Below are positions 1 through 6,869 of a DNA stretch of 8,058 nt, one piece after another (within the stretch, counting starts at the first letter, position 1; each line of letters starts with the position of its first letter). Under the pieces are notes generated by a model. The model saw only the letters and a list, made by a program, of their open reading frames with translations. It did not search any database and was not told where the DNA came from. Position numbers and translations under genes: made by a program. The stretch comes from Candidatus Cloacimonadota bacterium (GTDB taxonomy: Bacteria > Cloacimonadota > Cloacimonadia > Cloacimonadales > TCS61): the NCBI GenBank assembly GCA_030626645.1, contig DAOUTP010000075.1, positions 1-8,058 of the forward strand, written 5' to 3'.

Positions 1-12
1 GAATATCTTTTG

Positions 13-18
13 TACAAT
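13..18 (+). promoter_or_regulatory. possible -10 element for the pseudouridine synthase gene
   Basis: TACAAT, five of six matches to TATAAT, preceded by TTTTG. It lies 30 bases before the ATG at 49, giving a leader of about 24 bases. The -35 region would fall outside the window, so this cannot be confirmed here. Confidence 0.25.
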
Positions 19-48
19 AAGATAAATGTGAATTAAGGAATAAATATT

Positions 49-750
49 ATGCAGGAAAGTATTAAACAATTTAAAAGACCACCCAAAAGATATCAACCGA
101 AAGGACTCACTATTCTCTATGAAGATCGGGATATAATCGTTGTGGATAAGGTGAGCGGTCTGCTGACAGTGAGTAGTGAGAAAATTAGAGAGAATACCGC
201 ATATTATCTCTTGAATGAATACGTGCGTAAAGGGAATCCGAAATCAAGAAACCGGGTATTTATCGTGCATCGCCTGGATAGAGACACTTCCGGTGTTATT
301 GTGTTTGCCAAGAATAAGAGAGCCAAACGGTATCTACAGGAAGAGTGGCAGGGCTTTGAAAAAAAGTATTATGCCCTCGTACATGGAACGTTACCGGAGA
401 AAGAGGGTGTAATTGCTTCTTATCTGGCAGAAAACAGTGTTCATCGAATGTATTCCGTTACTGACCCTCAAAAAGGCAAACTTGCCAAGACGGGGTACAA
501 AGTTATAAAAGAATCTTCAAGATATAGTCTTCTGGAAATTGATCTGCTTACCGGCAGGAAAAATCAGATCAGGGTGCATCTGGCGGACAAAGGTTGTGCG
601 GTAGCTGGTGACAAGAAATATGGAGTAAAAGAAAAGGGTGTTAAAAGGCTTATGCTTCATGCAGCTTCACTTACGATAGTACATCCATTTTCAAAAGAGA
701 AGATGACCTTCACAACAAAGATTCCAGCTTATTTTGAATCACTTATATAG
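49..750 (+). CDS. RluA-family RNA pseudouridine synthase (no S4 domain)
   Basis: A 233-residue enzyme expected to isomerise uridine to pseudouridine in rRNA or tRNA in the cytoplasm. The sequence shows the family signature HRLDRDTSG at residues 74-82, with the catalytic Asp at 77, then TGRKNQIRVHL at 168-178 and a GDKKYG block at 187-192, followed by LMLHA at 201-205. All landmarks are in family order. There is no N-terminal S4 domain, so the length resembles short RluA-type enzymes rather than RluD or RluC; the exact target site cannot be read from sequence. The ATG at 49 is favoured because AAGGA sits at 35-39, nine bases upstream. The gene is convergent with the minus-strand cassette array and lies just past its last attC, so it is probably ordinary host chromosome flanking the array. 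Family call firm, target unknown. Confidence 0.93.
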   Translation: MQESIKQFKRPPKRYQPKGLTILYEDRDIIVVDKVSGLLTVSSEKIRENTAYYLLNEYVRKGNPKSRNRVFIVHRLDRDTSGVIVFAKNKRAKRYLQEEWQGFEKKYYALVHGTLPEKEGVIASYLAENSVHRMYSVTDPQKGKLAKTGYKVIKESSRYSLLEIDLLTGRKNQIRVHLADKGCAVAGDKKYGVKEKGVKRLMLHAASLTIVHPFSKEKMTFTTKIPAYFESLI

Positions 751-782
751 CGAAGCGGAATACTCCAAGGCGTACAAGTGTT

Positions 783-859
783 GGTTAATGTTCTGCAGCT
801 GCCACGCTTGCCCGCCTCTGGCGGGTTCTTCTTTTCGGGCGTGGGTGCTTTTGTTATGC
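783..859 (-). repeat. attC-like recombination site after the Fic gene (last in array)
   Basis: On the minus strand it begins with R'' GCATAAC (853-859) followed by AAAAGC, and ends with CAGAAC then ATTAACC (783-789). It is 77 bp long, within the usual attC range. Inside are nested stems: CCACGC with GCGTGG, and CCCGCC with GGCGGG around a three-base loop at 811-825. A 35-base stretch (799-833) matches 3676-3710 in the third attC at 34 of 35 positions. Confidence 0.66.
810..836 (+). terminator. GC hairpin plus T-rich tract, possible terminator for the pseudouridine synthase
   Basis: CCCGCC (811-816), loop TCT, GGCGGG (820-825), followed on the plus strand by TTCTTCTTTT. This looks like an intrinsic terminator 60 bases after the stop at 750. 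It is also the core of the attC element, so any terminator activity may be incidental; the T-tract is interrupted by C. Confidence 0.35.
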
Positions 860-901
860 TCTTTCCATCAAAAAATAACGTTCAATTTAATTCATCACCA
901 A

Positions 902-1942
902 TTAAAAGTATGTGTTAACGGCAAATTCAAACTGATTAATAAATATTTTCTTAAAATTTGATAAATTATTCTGTTCATAAAATAATAATATCGATTTTTT
1001 GTAATCTATAGAATCAACAGTTCTGAAAGACAATGGACAATGATTATCATTTATCAAGATTGCGTTACTTACTATTCTTGCTGTTCTTTTATTTCCGTCC
1101 ATAAATGGTTGGATATAGGATATAAGTACCAGAGCTAATAAGGTTTTTTCAAATACATTTTCTTTGCTATTAATTAATTTACAAGTCATATTTAATGCTT
1201 CTGAAATTTGATATTCATTATCTAAAGGACGATAATTTGTTCCTGATATACCAACTCGTCTTTTTCTCAGATTCCTTTCTACATTAAGTTCTTTTATAAG
1301 TATGCTATGAATATCTTCAATTTTTGAAATAGATAATGGATTTAAATAATCTGGATTATCAATAATAAAATCAAGTGCATCTTTATGATTCAAAAGCATT
1401 ATTGCTTCTTCTTTTGTTTTCCCAGAGGCAGTTTCTTTTTCCTTTAATAATCTTTCAGTCTCCAAAAGAGAATATGTATTTCCTTCAATTTGTGATGATT
1501 TCCAACTTAAATCAATTGCTAATCTTTCCAGTTCTTTTTTATACTCATTTTCGGATAATTGAGCAACATTTTCTGTGTATATTTTCTGAAGTTCTTTAAG
1601 CTTTATCAATTCAATTTTTGTGAATATATTATGACAATTCAGAACGTTAGTGATTATTTGGGAATTGAAATCTTCCTTTATTTCTCTTTCATCAATTTCT
1701 TTTTCATAATATTTCTGAATATCAATTGGTTGAATTAACTCGTACACAGATGAAATAAGGTATTTTGTTCCCTTTCCTTTCCCCTTTGTTTCTATATAAT
1801 TCTCTGAAATCAGATTTGTTATCATTCTTTTTAATGTAGCATAACTAATTGGTAAAGAAATCCCGTTAAAAATATCTTTTGAGGAACACTCACCTGTTTT
1901 TTTTATGAATTCAATTATACTATATTCTCTATCTTTTAACAT
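902..1942 (-). CDS. Fic-domain protein with N-terminal winged helix; catalytic His replaced by Gln
   Basis: A 346-residue protein. Residues 1-65 look like a winged-helix DNA-binding domain (EFIKKTGECSSKDI, then a recognition-helix-like ATLKRMITNLI, then a GKGKGT wing). Residues 130-345 form a Fic domain: the inhibitory-helix motif SxxxEG as SSQIEGN at 149-155, the target-docking region VGISGTNYRP at 230-239, and the active-site loop QPFMDGNKRTAR at 278-289. Fic enzymes transfer AMP or related groups to protein hydroxyls using the His of HPFxDGNGR; here that residue is Gln278 (codon CAA at 1109-1111), with Asp282, Gly283, Asn284 and Arg286 kept. It may be a pseudo-enzyme, use another chemistry, or act mainly as a regulator. 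The ATG at 1942 has AAAAGGAG seven bases upstream, overlapped by GCTCA repeats that suggest autoregulation. No antitoxin-like partner is adjacent. Last cassette of the array. Confidence 0.88.
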   Translation of the reverse strand: MLKDREYSIIEFIKKTGECSSKDIFNGISLPISYATLKRMITNLISENYIETKGKGKGTKYLISSVYELIQPIDIQKYYEKEIDEREIKEDFNSQIITNVLNCHNIFTKIELIKLKELQKIYTENVAQLSENEYKKELERLAIDLSWKSSQIEGNTYSLLETERLLKEKETASGKTKEEAIMLLNHKDALDFIIDNPDYLNPLSISKIEDIHSILIKELNVERNLRKRRVGISGTNYRPLDNEYQISEALNMTCKLINSKENVFEKTLLALVLISYIQPFMDGNKRTARIVSNAILINDNHCPLSFRTVDSIDYKKSILLFYEQNNLSNFKKIFINQFEFAVNTYF

Positions 1943-1958
1943 CCCAAAACTCCTTTTA

Positions 1959-2029
1959 GGCTCAGATAATCAGTCTTTCTGGCTCACATATTGAGAATAT
2001 TGAGCTATTCTTATTTTGTAAATGAGCTA
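1959..2029 (-). promoter_or_regulatory. four GCTCA half-sites upstream of the Fic gene, candidate operator
   Basis: On the plus strand GGCTCA occurs at 1959-1964 and 1981-1986, exactly 22 bases apart. TGAGCTA, the opposite orientation, occurs at 2001-2007 and 2023-2029, again 22 bases apart. The inner pair (1982-2005) forms a near-palindrome with one indel. Twenty-two bases is about two helical turns, so all sites in a pair face one side of the DNA. The cluster starts just behind the Shine-Dalgarno, a fitting place for self-repression by the winged-helix domain of the Fic protein. The rest of the leader (2030-2161) is AT-rich; I see no convincing promoter hexamers in it. Confidence 0.45.
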
Positions 2030-2161
2030 CAAAATTTATTTGATATATAACTTATATTCCACCAAACTATTACAAAATAACATACTTGCGATACAAATAG
2101 TTTACTGAATCTAAAGTCAAGTAGATTAAATTAGATATCAATTATTGAAATCTTAAAGTGA

Positions 2162-2232
2162 GCATAATATTTTGTGTGCGTCACGATTCTTTCCTTTTCT
2201 CTTCTTGCTGGCTGTGAAGCTGTTTGTTATGC
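2162..2232 (-). repeat. attC-like recombination site after the opine dehydrogenase-like cassette
   Basis: Minus strand: R'' GCATAAC (2226-2232) followed by AAACAGC, ending in ATTATGC (2162-2168); 71 bp. The internal stem is weak (TCAC with GTGA). Bases 2210-2229 match 3727-3746 of the next attC except for one position. The left core belongs to the Fic cassette, whose own far end is GTTATGCTC, matching the TTATGCTC that starts here. Confidence 0.6.
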
Positions 2233-2325
2233 CTATTCTTTCAAAATCCATCCCTTATAAAATTTATATTCCTCTTGATTCAAATTAAATATACCACGTG
2301 TTATACAATGTATATTTTTCATCAT
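2233..2325 (-). CDS. small ORF (30 aa) between the dehydrogenase stop and attC
   Basis: ATGATG at 2325-2320 opens a 30-codon frame, MMKNIHCITRG at its start and YKGWILKE at its end, stopping with TAG immediately before the attC R'' box. It begins nine bases after the stop of the upstream gene in another frame, so re-initiation is conceivable. No Shine-Dalgarno is visible and I recognise no family. A chance frame in AT-rich DNA is quite possible. Confidence 0.22.
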   Translation of the reverse strand: MMKNIHCITRGIFNLNQEEYKFYKGWILKE

Positions 2326-2333
2326 AAAATCAT

Positions 2334-3476
2334 TTAAAGAAATTTATATGGATATTCTTTGTTGCGTTTTTGGAATGAAATAATTTTTTGATTTTGAATT
2401 ATTCCATTATTTATTTCTATTGCTTTTGAAATAGTTTTATCTTTTTCCCATGCTTCTTGACCCTTCATAACGATGGGAAGAAAAGGCAATAAGGCTTCAG
2501 AAATATCCCATGAAGCAGAATTCCAATAATAACTTGGGCTGTGGTCAACTGCATAATAAAACTTACCATCAACATTAATCATCGGGTGTTCAAATGTTGT
2601 AGGTTTTGCACACCAAAAGCCCATTCCTTCATCACAGCTTATATCAATAATAAGAGTACCTTTCATCAATTTATCTGCGTTATATTCAGGTACAAACATT
2701 AACGGATGCTCAATATCTTGAAGAGTGCCATTAACAATTATTTGCACGTCTGATAATACTTCTGAAAAGGGGCGGGTGCTACCGTCAGGTTCAACTGATA
2801 GCAAGTTTCCTGAGTCGTCATGAATCATTTGTTTAAATATTACTGTAGGCAATTGATCACTTACATCCGTTGGTTTTCGACGAGTATATATTGTAAGGTT
2901 TGTTGCTCCCTGACCTTGCAACGCATAAACCGCTCCTCGACTTACAGAACCAAAGCTAAATATCACTGCTTTTCTTGGTTTTCCATAATTTCCTATAATA
3001 CCTATAAGACTTAAAGCATGGTTTACACCGGCATACCCTGCAATTTCATTATTTTTGTAGAAAATATGCATGTTTTTATCACCTGTTCTACTCCATTTAT
3101 ACATTTGTTCCCAAGCAATAAACGTTAATTTTCTTTCAATGGATATTTGAGTAATTTCTCGTTGTTGCACACAATGTGGCCACCCCCAAACAATTGCACC
3201 TTTGTGTACTTGAGCCAAATCTTCTGCTAAAGGTTTAGGCATAATTACACAATCGAAATCATTCAGTATTTCTTCTCGGGAAGCGACTCGTCCTGACGTA
3301 AGTTTAGCTATTTTGTTATCATCCATTCCGAATCTCAATCCATATCCTACTTCAAATGTAATTTTTTCTCTAAATCTCAGAGGAATATGTTTTATATGTT
3401 CGGGATGAATTGCTACTCGTTTTTCATTTTCTTTTAATGATTTTCCAATCACTCCAACTGTTAATAATTGCATCAT
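2334..3476 (-). CDS. N5-(carboxyethyl)ornithine synthase-like opine dehydrogenase (alanine dehydrogenase/PNT superfamily)
   Basis: A 380-residue cytoplasmic NAD(P)-dependent enzyme. The N-terminus has KENEKRVAIHP (15-25), the family's substrate-binding Arg region, with MPKP (79-82, Lys81) and WGWPH (97-101, His101) at positions matching pyruvate-binding residues of alanine dehydrogenase. EIAGYAGVNHAL (144-155) and the Rossmann segment VIFSFGSVSRGA (171-182) follow; the glycine pattern is not a strict GxGxxG. GTLIIDISCDEGMGF (273-287) and YYAVDHSPS (307-315) resemble the lactococcal N5-(carboxyethyl)ornithine synthase, which reductively condenses pyruvate with ornithine or lysine. Other amino donors are possible. 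The start is the first of two consecutive ATGs, with AAGGG six bases upstream; a 32-codon frame ends one base before it, so translation may be coupled. It sits alone in its cassette with no transporter or companion enzyme. Confidence 0.78.
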   Translation of the reverse strand: MMQLLTVGVIGKSLKENEKRVAIHPEHIKHIPLRFREKITFEVGYGLRFGMDDNKIAKLTSGRVASREEILNDFDCVIMPKPLAEDLAQVHKGAIVWGWPHCVQQREITQISIERKLTFIAWEQMYKWSRTGDKNMHIFYKNNEIAGYAGVNHALSLIGIIGNYGKPRKAVIFSFGSVSRGAVYALQGQGATNLTIYTRRKPTDVSDQLPTVIFKQMIHDDSGNLLSVEPDGSTRPFSEVLSDVQIIVNGTLQDIEHPLMFVPEYNADKLMKGTLIIDISCDEGMGFWCAKPTTFEHPMINVDGKFYYAVDHSPSYYWNSASWDISEALLPFLPIVMKGQEAWEKDKTISKAIEINNGIIQNQKIISFQKRNKEYPYKFL

Positions 3477-3477
3477 A

Positions 3478-3576
3478 TTATTCCCTTATATTGTATAACG
3501 TTTGTGTATCACCTATTGTTGTTATCCCTCCAATTTTGGTGTGTAACAACAATTGTTTATATTTTTCTTTTATCAT
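3478..3576 (-). CDS. small leader ORF (32 aa) directly upstream of the dehydrogenase
   Basis: ATG at 3576 is preceded by GGAG at 3587-3590, ten bases away. The 32-codon frame (starting MIKEKYKQLLLHTK, ending TLYNIRE) stops with TAA one base before the dehydrogenase ATG. This spacing, with the dehydrogenase Shine-Dalgarno inside the small frame, is typical of translationally coupled genes or leader peptides. No run of one amino acid suggests classical attenuation. No family recognised. Confidence 0.38.
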   Translation of the reverse strand: MIKEKYKQLLLHTKIGGITTIGDTQTLYNIRE

Positions 3577-3599
3577 TTTTTATTTTCTCCAATATATTT

Positions 3600-3631
3600 C
3601 TTGAAAAATATTCTTTATATTTTAGGTCAAG
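3600..3631. promoter_or_regulatory. imperfect inverted repeat in the dehydrogenase cassette leader
   Basis: CTTGA-AAAATAT, a five-base loop, then ATATTTT-AGG-TCAAG: 12 paired positions with a three-base bulge. On the minus strand it contains TTGACC, a fair -35 hexamer, but no good -10 lies 16-18 bases beyond. It could be an operator or a weak RNA hairpin. The remaining leader, 3632-3659, shows nothing else. Confidence 0.25.
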
Positions 3632-3659
3632 AATATAAACTTCTTAATACTGTAAATAG

Positions 3660-3749
3660 GCATAATGTTTGGCAACTGCCACGCTTGCCCGCCTCTGGCG
3701 GGCTCTTCTTGTTTATCTTCTCGCTTGGCTGTGGAGCTGTTTGTTAGCA
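3660..3749 (-). repeat. attC-like recombination site after the beta-helix cassette
   Basis: Minus strand: R'' TGCTAAC (3743-3749) followed by AAACAGCTCC, ending AAAC then ATTATGC (3660-3666); 90 bp. It holds the same CCCGCC/GGCGGG hairpin as the attC at 783-859. It looks like a mosaic: 3676-3710 resembles that site and 3727-3746 resembles the site at 2162-2232. Its two outer boxes do not pair well, as expected when they come from different cassettes. Confidence 0.64.
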
Positions 3750-3758
3750 GCATCCTTT

Positions 3759-5252
3759 TCATTTCAATAATAAGCATTTCTTTACTGCTTCAGTTTTTCC
3801 ATTAACATTTAATTTATAAAGGTAAACTCCTGAACTAACCGGTTCTCCTGATTCATCATAACCTTTCCAAATTATTGAATGCTTACCTTTTTGCAGTTCT
3901 TCATTTAGCAGTGTTTTAACCTTTTGACCTTTGATATTGTACACTCCAAGATTAACAAAATCGGAATTTTGTGTTACTGAAAAAGAAATTGTTGTTTGTG
4001 GATTAAAAGGATTTGGATAATTAGATATTAAATAGCCAACTGTCTTGATTTCAGATTCTTCTATTAAAGTATTCTGATCAAAATAGAAAGCACCCATATC
4101 CGCGATTGTACCATCTGGATCAAAAGGAGAATTCGGGTCTCCAGCATCAATACAAGGACTATTCCGTGAAAGATGATAATCTCCATTTTGAAGATCGATA
4201 AATAATGGATCTATAGAAATATTTCCATTACCGGCCCATCCACATAGAATATCCGAATAATTTATAATTGGATCATTGTTACAGTAAATTTCTACCGGTG
4301 TATTATTCCATACAATACAATTTGTTAAACTTGGTTGAGAATCACTGCCTCCATACAGACCACCAGTTGTATATAATGCTCCATTTTCTACATTATTATT
4401 TACTATAGTAGTATTATTTATATTAGGAGATGAGGAGTAGCAATATATACCGGCTCCATGGTTATTATCATCACCCCAGATACTATTATTAGCAACTACT
4501 ACATTATTTAATTCTGCCGAACAATCATCAAGGTGCAATCCTCCACCATAATTCCATGAACCACCGAAAGCTCTATTGTTTTCTATCGTTACATTGTAAA
4601 GATATGGATTTGAATCAGTCTGACATTTAATTCCTCCTCCATGATTCCATGAGCCACCGGATACTTCATTGTCTTCTATTCTAACATTTATCAAACGAGG
4701 TGAAGAGTCATAGCAGTATATTCCACCTCCATAATTTCTCACATAGCCAGAAGATGTATTACTTTTTATTGTTACATTATACAATATCGGAGATGAACGG
4801 TCCAAATATATTCCAGCTCCGTAATTCCAGGAACCACCAGATATATTATTTTCACAAATCAACAGATTAGTTAATTTAGGTGATGAATCATCACAATATA
4901 TTCCGCCACCTTTAATAGCAAAACCATTTGTTATAGTGAATCCACTTAGTATTGATGTCGAATCTTCGTCAGCAGTAAAAGTAACAACGTGATTGTTTGC
5001 ATTTCCGTTGATAATCGTTTGTGAAATATATGTAGTATCTTGTGTTAAATAATAAAATGAGGTTACAAGAATGCCTTTTCCGTCAAAATGGATATTTTCG
5101 AAATATGTTCCTGGTTGTACTGTAATTGTGTCATTATCAGCTGATGCGTTAATAGCACTTTGAATAGTTGGATATTCAACAGGAACTTTAATTTTTCTTG
5201 CTGATAAACTTAGTATAAAAATAAAATAAAACAAAATCATCAAAAATTTCAT
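3759..5252 (-). CDS. secreted right-handed parallel beta-helix protein with T9SS C-terminal sorting domain
   Basis: A 497-residue exported protein. Residues 1-18 are a signal peptide (MKFLMILFYFIFILSLSA). Residues 25-110 form the cap typical of pectin-lyase-fold proteins (YPTIQSAINASADNDTITVQPGTY). About seven coils of roughly 30 residues follow, each with G(G/A)GI(Y/K)C..SSP and an NVTI..N-like strand, at residues near 115, 145, 175, 206, 236, 266 and 297. Then comes SPCIDAGDP..G..ADMGAFYF (365-391), the usual end of this class. Residues 412-497 are a FlgD-like sorting domain with YPNPFNP at 412-418 and the tail KKCLLLK. No catalytic residues can be named; binding or structural roles at the cell surface are as likely as lyase activity. 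GGAGGG lies four bases before the ATG. There is almost no leader, so expression probably needs upstream transcription. Last 17 residues are identical to those of the FG-GAP protein. Confidence 0.88.
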   Translation of the reverse strand: MKFLMILFYFIFILSLSARKIKVPVEYPTIQSAINASADNDTITVQPGTYFENIHFDGKGILVTSFYYLTQDTTYISQTIINGNANNHVVTFTADEDSTSILSGFTITNGFAIKGGGIYCDDSSPKLTNLLICENNISGGSWNYGAGIYLDRSSPILYNVTIKSNTSSGYVRNYGGGIYCYDSSPRLINVRIEDNEVSGGSWNHGGGIKCQTDSNPYLYNVTIENNRAFGGSWNYGGGLHLDDCSAELNNVVVANNSIWGDDNNHGAGIYCYSSSPNINNTTIVNNNVENGALYTTGGLYGGSDSQPSLTNCIVWNNTPVEIYCNNDPIINYSDILCGWAGNGNISIDPLFIDLQNGDYHLSRNSPCIDAGDPNSPFDPDGTIADMGAFYFDQNTLIEESEIKTVGYLISNYPNPFNPQTTISFSVTQNSDFVNLGVYNIKGQKVKTLLNEELQKGKHSIIWKGYDESGEPVSSGVYLYKLNVNGKTEAVKKCLLLK

Positions 5253-5277
5253 TTAACCCTCCAATCTTCAAAGTTGC

Positions 5278-5327
5278 CACTAATGTTCTGCATGTGCTGT
5301 GAACCTTAACAAACACGCTTGTTAGCA
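5278..5327 (-). repeat. attC-like recombination site after the FG-GAP cassette
   Basis: Minus strand: R'' TGCTAAC (5321-5327) followed by AAGCGTG, ending CATGCAGAAC then ATTAGTG (5278-5284). At 50 bp it is the shortest of the set, at or slightly below the usual lower limit for attC. GCGTG pairs with CATGC through one G-T wobble. The AATGTTCTGC motif (plus strand) is shared with the sites at 783 and 6870. Confidence 0.6.
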
Positions 5328-5336
5328 GCATATCTA

Positions 5337-6848
5337 TCATTTTAAAAGCAAACACTTCTTGACTGCTTCAGTTTTACCGTTCACATTTAGTTCGTAAAGA
5401 TAAACACCAGAACCTACTTTCTTCCTATAAGCATCTTTCCCATTCCATACGATTGAATGCTCTCCAGCAAGTATTTGGTCGTTTAAGAATGATCTTATCT
5501 TCTGTCCTTTAATGTCATAAATTATAAGTTCAACTTTTGAGTCATTTTGGATTGAAAACTCAATTGTTGTTGTGGGATTGAAGGGATTGGGATATGCAGA
5601 TTTTAATTCCGGGTATTCAATTCCTTGCACTGAAGAGGGGTTAACTGCAATATATAGATTTTCATAGAAATACGTAGAACCAGAATCATCTCCATTATCA
5701 TCATCCCCAGAAGCCCCGATAACAGCAAAATCACCGGAAATGGAAACTGAGATACCGAATTCATCAAAAGCGGCACCATCTGAAGCGCTTAATAATCCTT
5801 GCTGAGACCAACTAGAACCGTTTCTTTGGAAGATATTAGCAGATCCGGAATTTGAACCATTATCATCATCCCACATTGCTCCGACCACAGCATAATCTCC
5901 TGAAATGGAAACTGCTCGACCAAACCGATCATCAGCAGAAGCATTGGAAGCGGTTAATTTTGTCTGCTCAGACCAACTTGTACCACATCTATAAAAGATA
6001 TAAGCAGAACCAGATGCAGATCCATTATCATCATCGAAAGGAACCCCGATCACAGCATAATCTCCTGAAATAGAAACTGACCAACCGAATCGATCCCAAG
6101 AAATACCATCGGAAGCAGTTAATTTATCCTCCTGAGACCAACTTGTACTACTTCTATGAAAGATATAAGCCGAACCGGACCAATACCCATTCTCATCATC
6201 CGCAGAAGCCCCGATCACAGCAAAATCACCGGAAATGGAAACTGAATTACCGAAAGTAGAACCATCATCGGATGCGGTTAATTTTTCCTGCATAGACCAA
6301 CTCGAACCATCATAATAAAAGATATAAGCAGAACCAGAATCATCTCCATTATCATCATCATAAGGAGTTCCAATTACTGCGTAATCTCCAGATATAGAAA
6401 CTGAGAAGCCGAACCAATCACCCATAGCACCATCGGAAGGGATTAACTTATCCTGCTCAGACCAACTAGTACCACTTCTTTGAAAAATATATGCTGAACC
6501 GGAATTAGTACCATAGTAATTATCTTTATAAGCCCCGACAACAACATAATCTCCGGATATGGAAACTGACCAACCAAACCGATCACCAGTAGAACCATCG
6601 GATGCGGTTAATTTTACCTGCATAGACCAATCTGAACCATTATAATAGAAGATATAAGCAGAGCCGGTAAAATCATCGTCCCGATAAGCCCCGATCACGG
6701 CATAATCTCCGGAAATAGAAACTGAGTACCCGAAACGATCTTCAGCATCACCATCGAAAGCGATTTCTTTTTCTTCATTCCCCCAATCTGCAAATAGACC
6801 TACACTTACAAAAAGTGTGATTATCAATAAGGTTAATAACTTTCCCAT
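5337..6848 (-). CDS. secreted seven-repeat FG-GAP beta-propeller with T9SS C-terminal sorting domain
   Basis: A 503-residue exported protein. Residues 1-20 are a signal peptide (MGKLLTLLIITLFVSVGLFA). Seven repeats follow, with FG at residues 39, 91, 146, 199, 254, 309 and 364, each reading roughly FG-x-SVSISGDYAVIGA..DDDNG..SGSAYIF....SWS...KLTASD. FG-GAP repeats form integrin-type propellers, and seven would make one closed propeller. The acidic DDDNG loops could bind calcium. Residues 419-503 are a T9SS-type sorting domain (YPNPFNP at 419-425, tail KKCLLLK), so the product should cross the outer membrane and be released or anchored. Ligand unknown; adhesion is the usual guess. AGGAGG lies four bases before the ATG and only about 20 bases separate the ATG from the attC upstream, leaving no room for a promoter. 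Confidence 0.88.
   Translation of the reverse strand: MGKLLTLLIITLFVSVGLFADWGNEEKEIAFDGDAEDRFGYSVSISGDYAVIGAYRDDDFTGSAYIFYYNGSDWSMQVKLTASDGSTGDRFGWSVSISGDYVVVGAYKDNYYGTNSGSAYIFQRSGTSWSEQDKLIPSDGAMGDWFGFSVSISGDYAVIGTPYDDDNGDDSGSAYIFYYDGSSWSMQEKLTASDDGSTFGNSVSISGDFAVIGASADDENGYWSGSAYIFHRSSTSWSQEDKLTASDGISWDRFGWSVSISGDYAVIGVPFDDDNGSASGSAYIFYRCGTSWSEQTKLTASNASADDRFGRAVSISGDYAVVGAMWDDDNGSNSGSANIFQRNGSSWSQQGLLSASDGAAFDEFGISVSISGDFAVIGASGDDDNGDDSGSTYFYENLYIAVNPSSVQGIEYPELKSAYPNPFNPTTTIEFSIQNDSKVELIIYDIKGQKIRSFLNDQILAGEHSIVWNGKDAYRKKVGSGVYLYELNVNGKTEAVKKCLLLK
5670..6740 (-). repeat. tandem ~160-bp coding repeats of the FG-GAP propeller
   Basis: Seven units of 156-165 bp encode the propeller blades. 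Blocks such as SVSISGD, GSAYIF and KLTASD recur nearly unchanged in protein and largely in DNA, and five of six FG spacings are 53 or 55 codons. The similarity suggests recent internal duplication or continuing gene conversion. Confidence 0.8.
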
Positions 6849-6869
6849 TTCTCCTCCTTTTTATAATGC

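Noticed and set aside
783..859. Hairpin elements as ends of insertion sequences or MITEs
   Set aside because: No transposase, no target duplications, and the elements come one per gene with variable cores that match within cassettes instead of constant terminal repeats.
734..961. Plus-strand frame over the last attC
   Set aside because: It overlaps the end of the pseudouridine synthase and runs through the attC and the Fic 3' end; no ribosome binding site, low-complexity translation.
902..1942. Fic gene as half of a toxin-antitoxin pair
   Set aside because: No small partner gene is adjacent; the inhibitory motif is built into the same protein.
5670..6740. Regular repeats as a CRISPR array
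   Set aside because: They are in-frame ~160-bp coding repeats of a beta-propeller, not short repeats with unique spacers.
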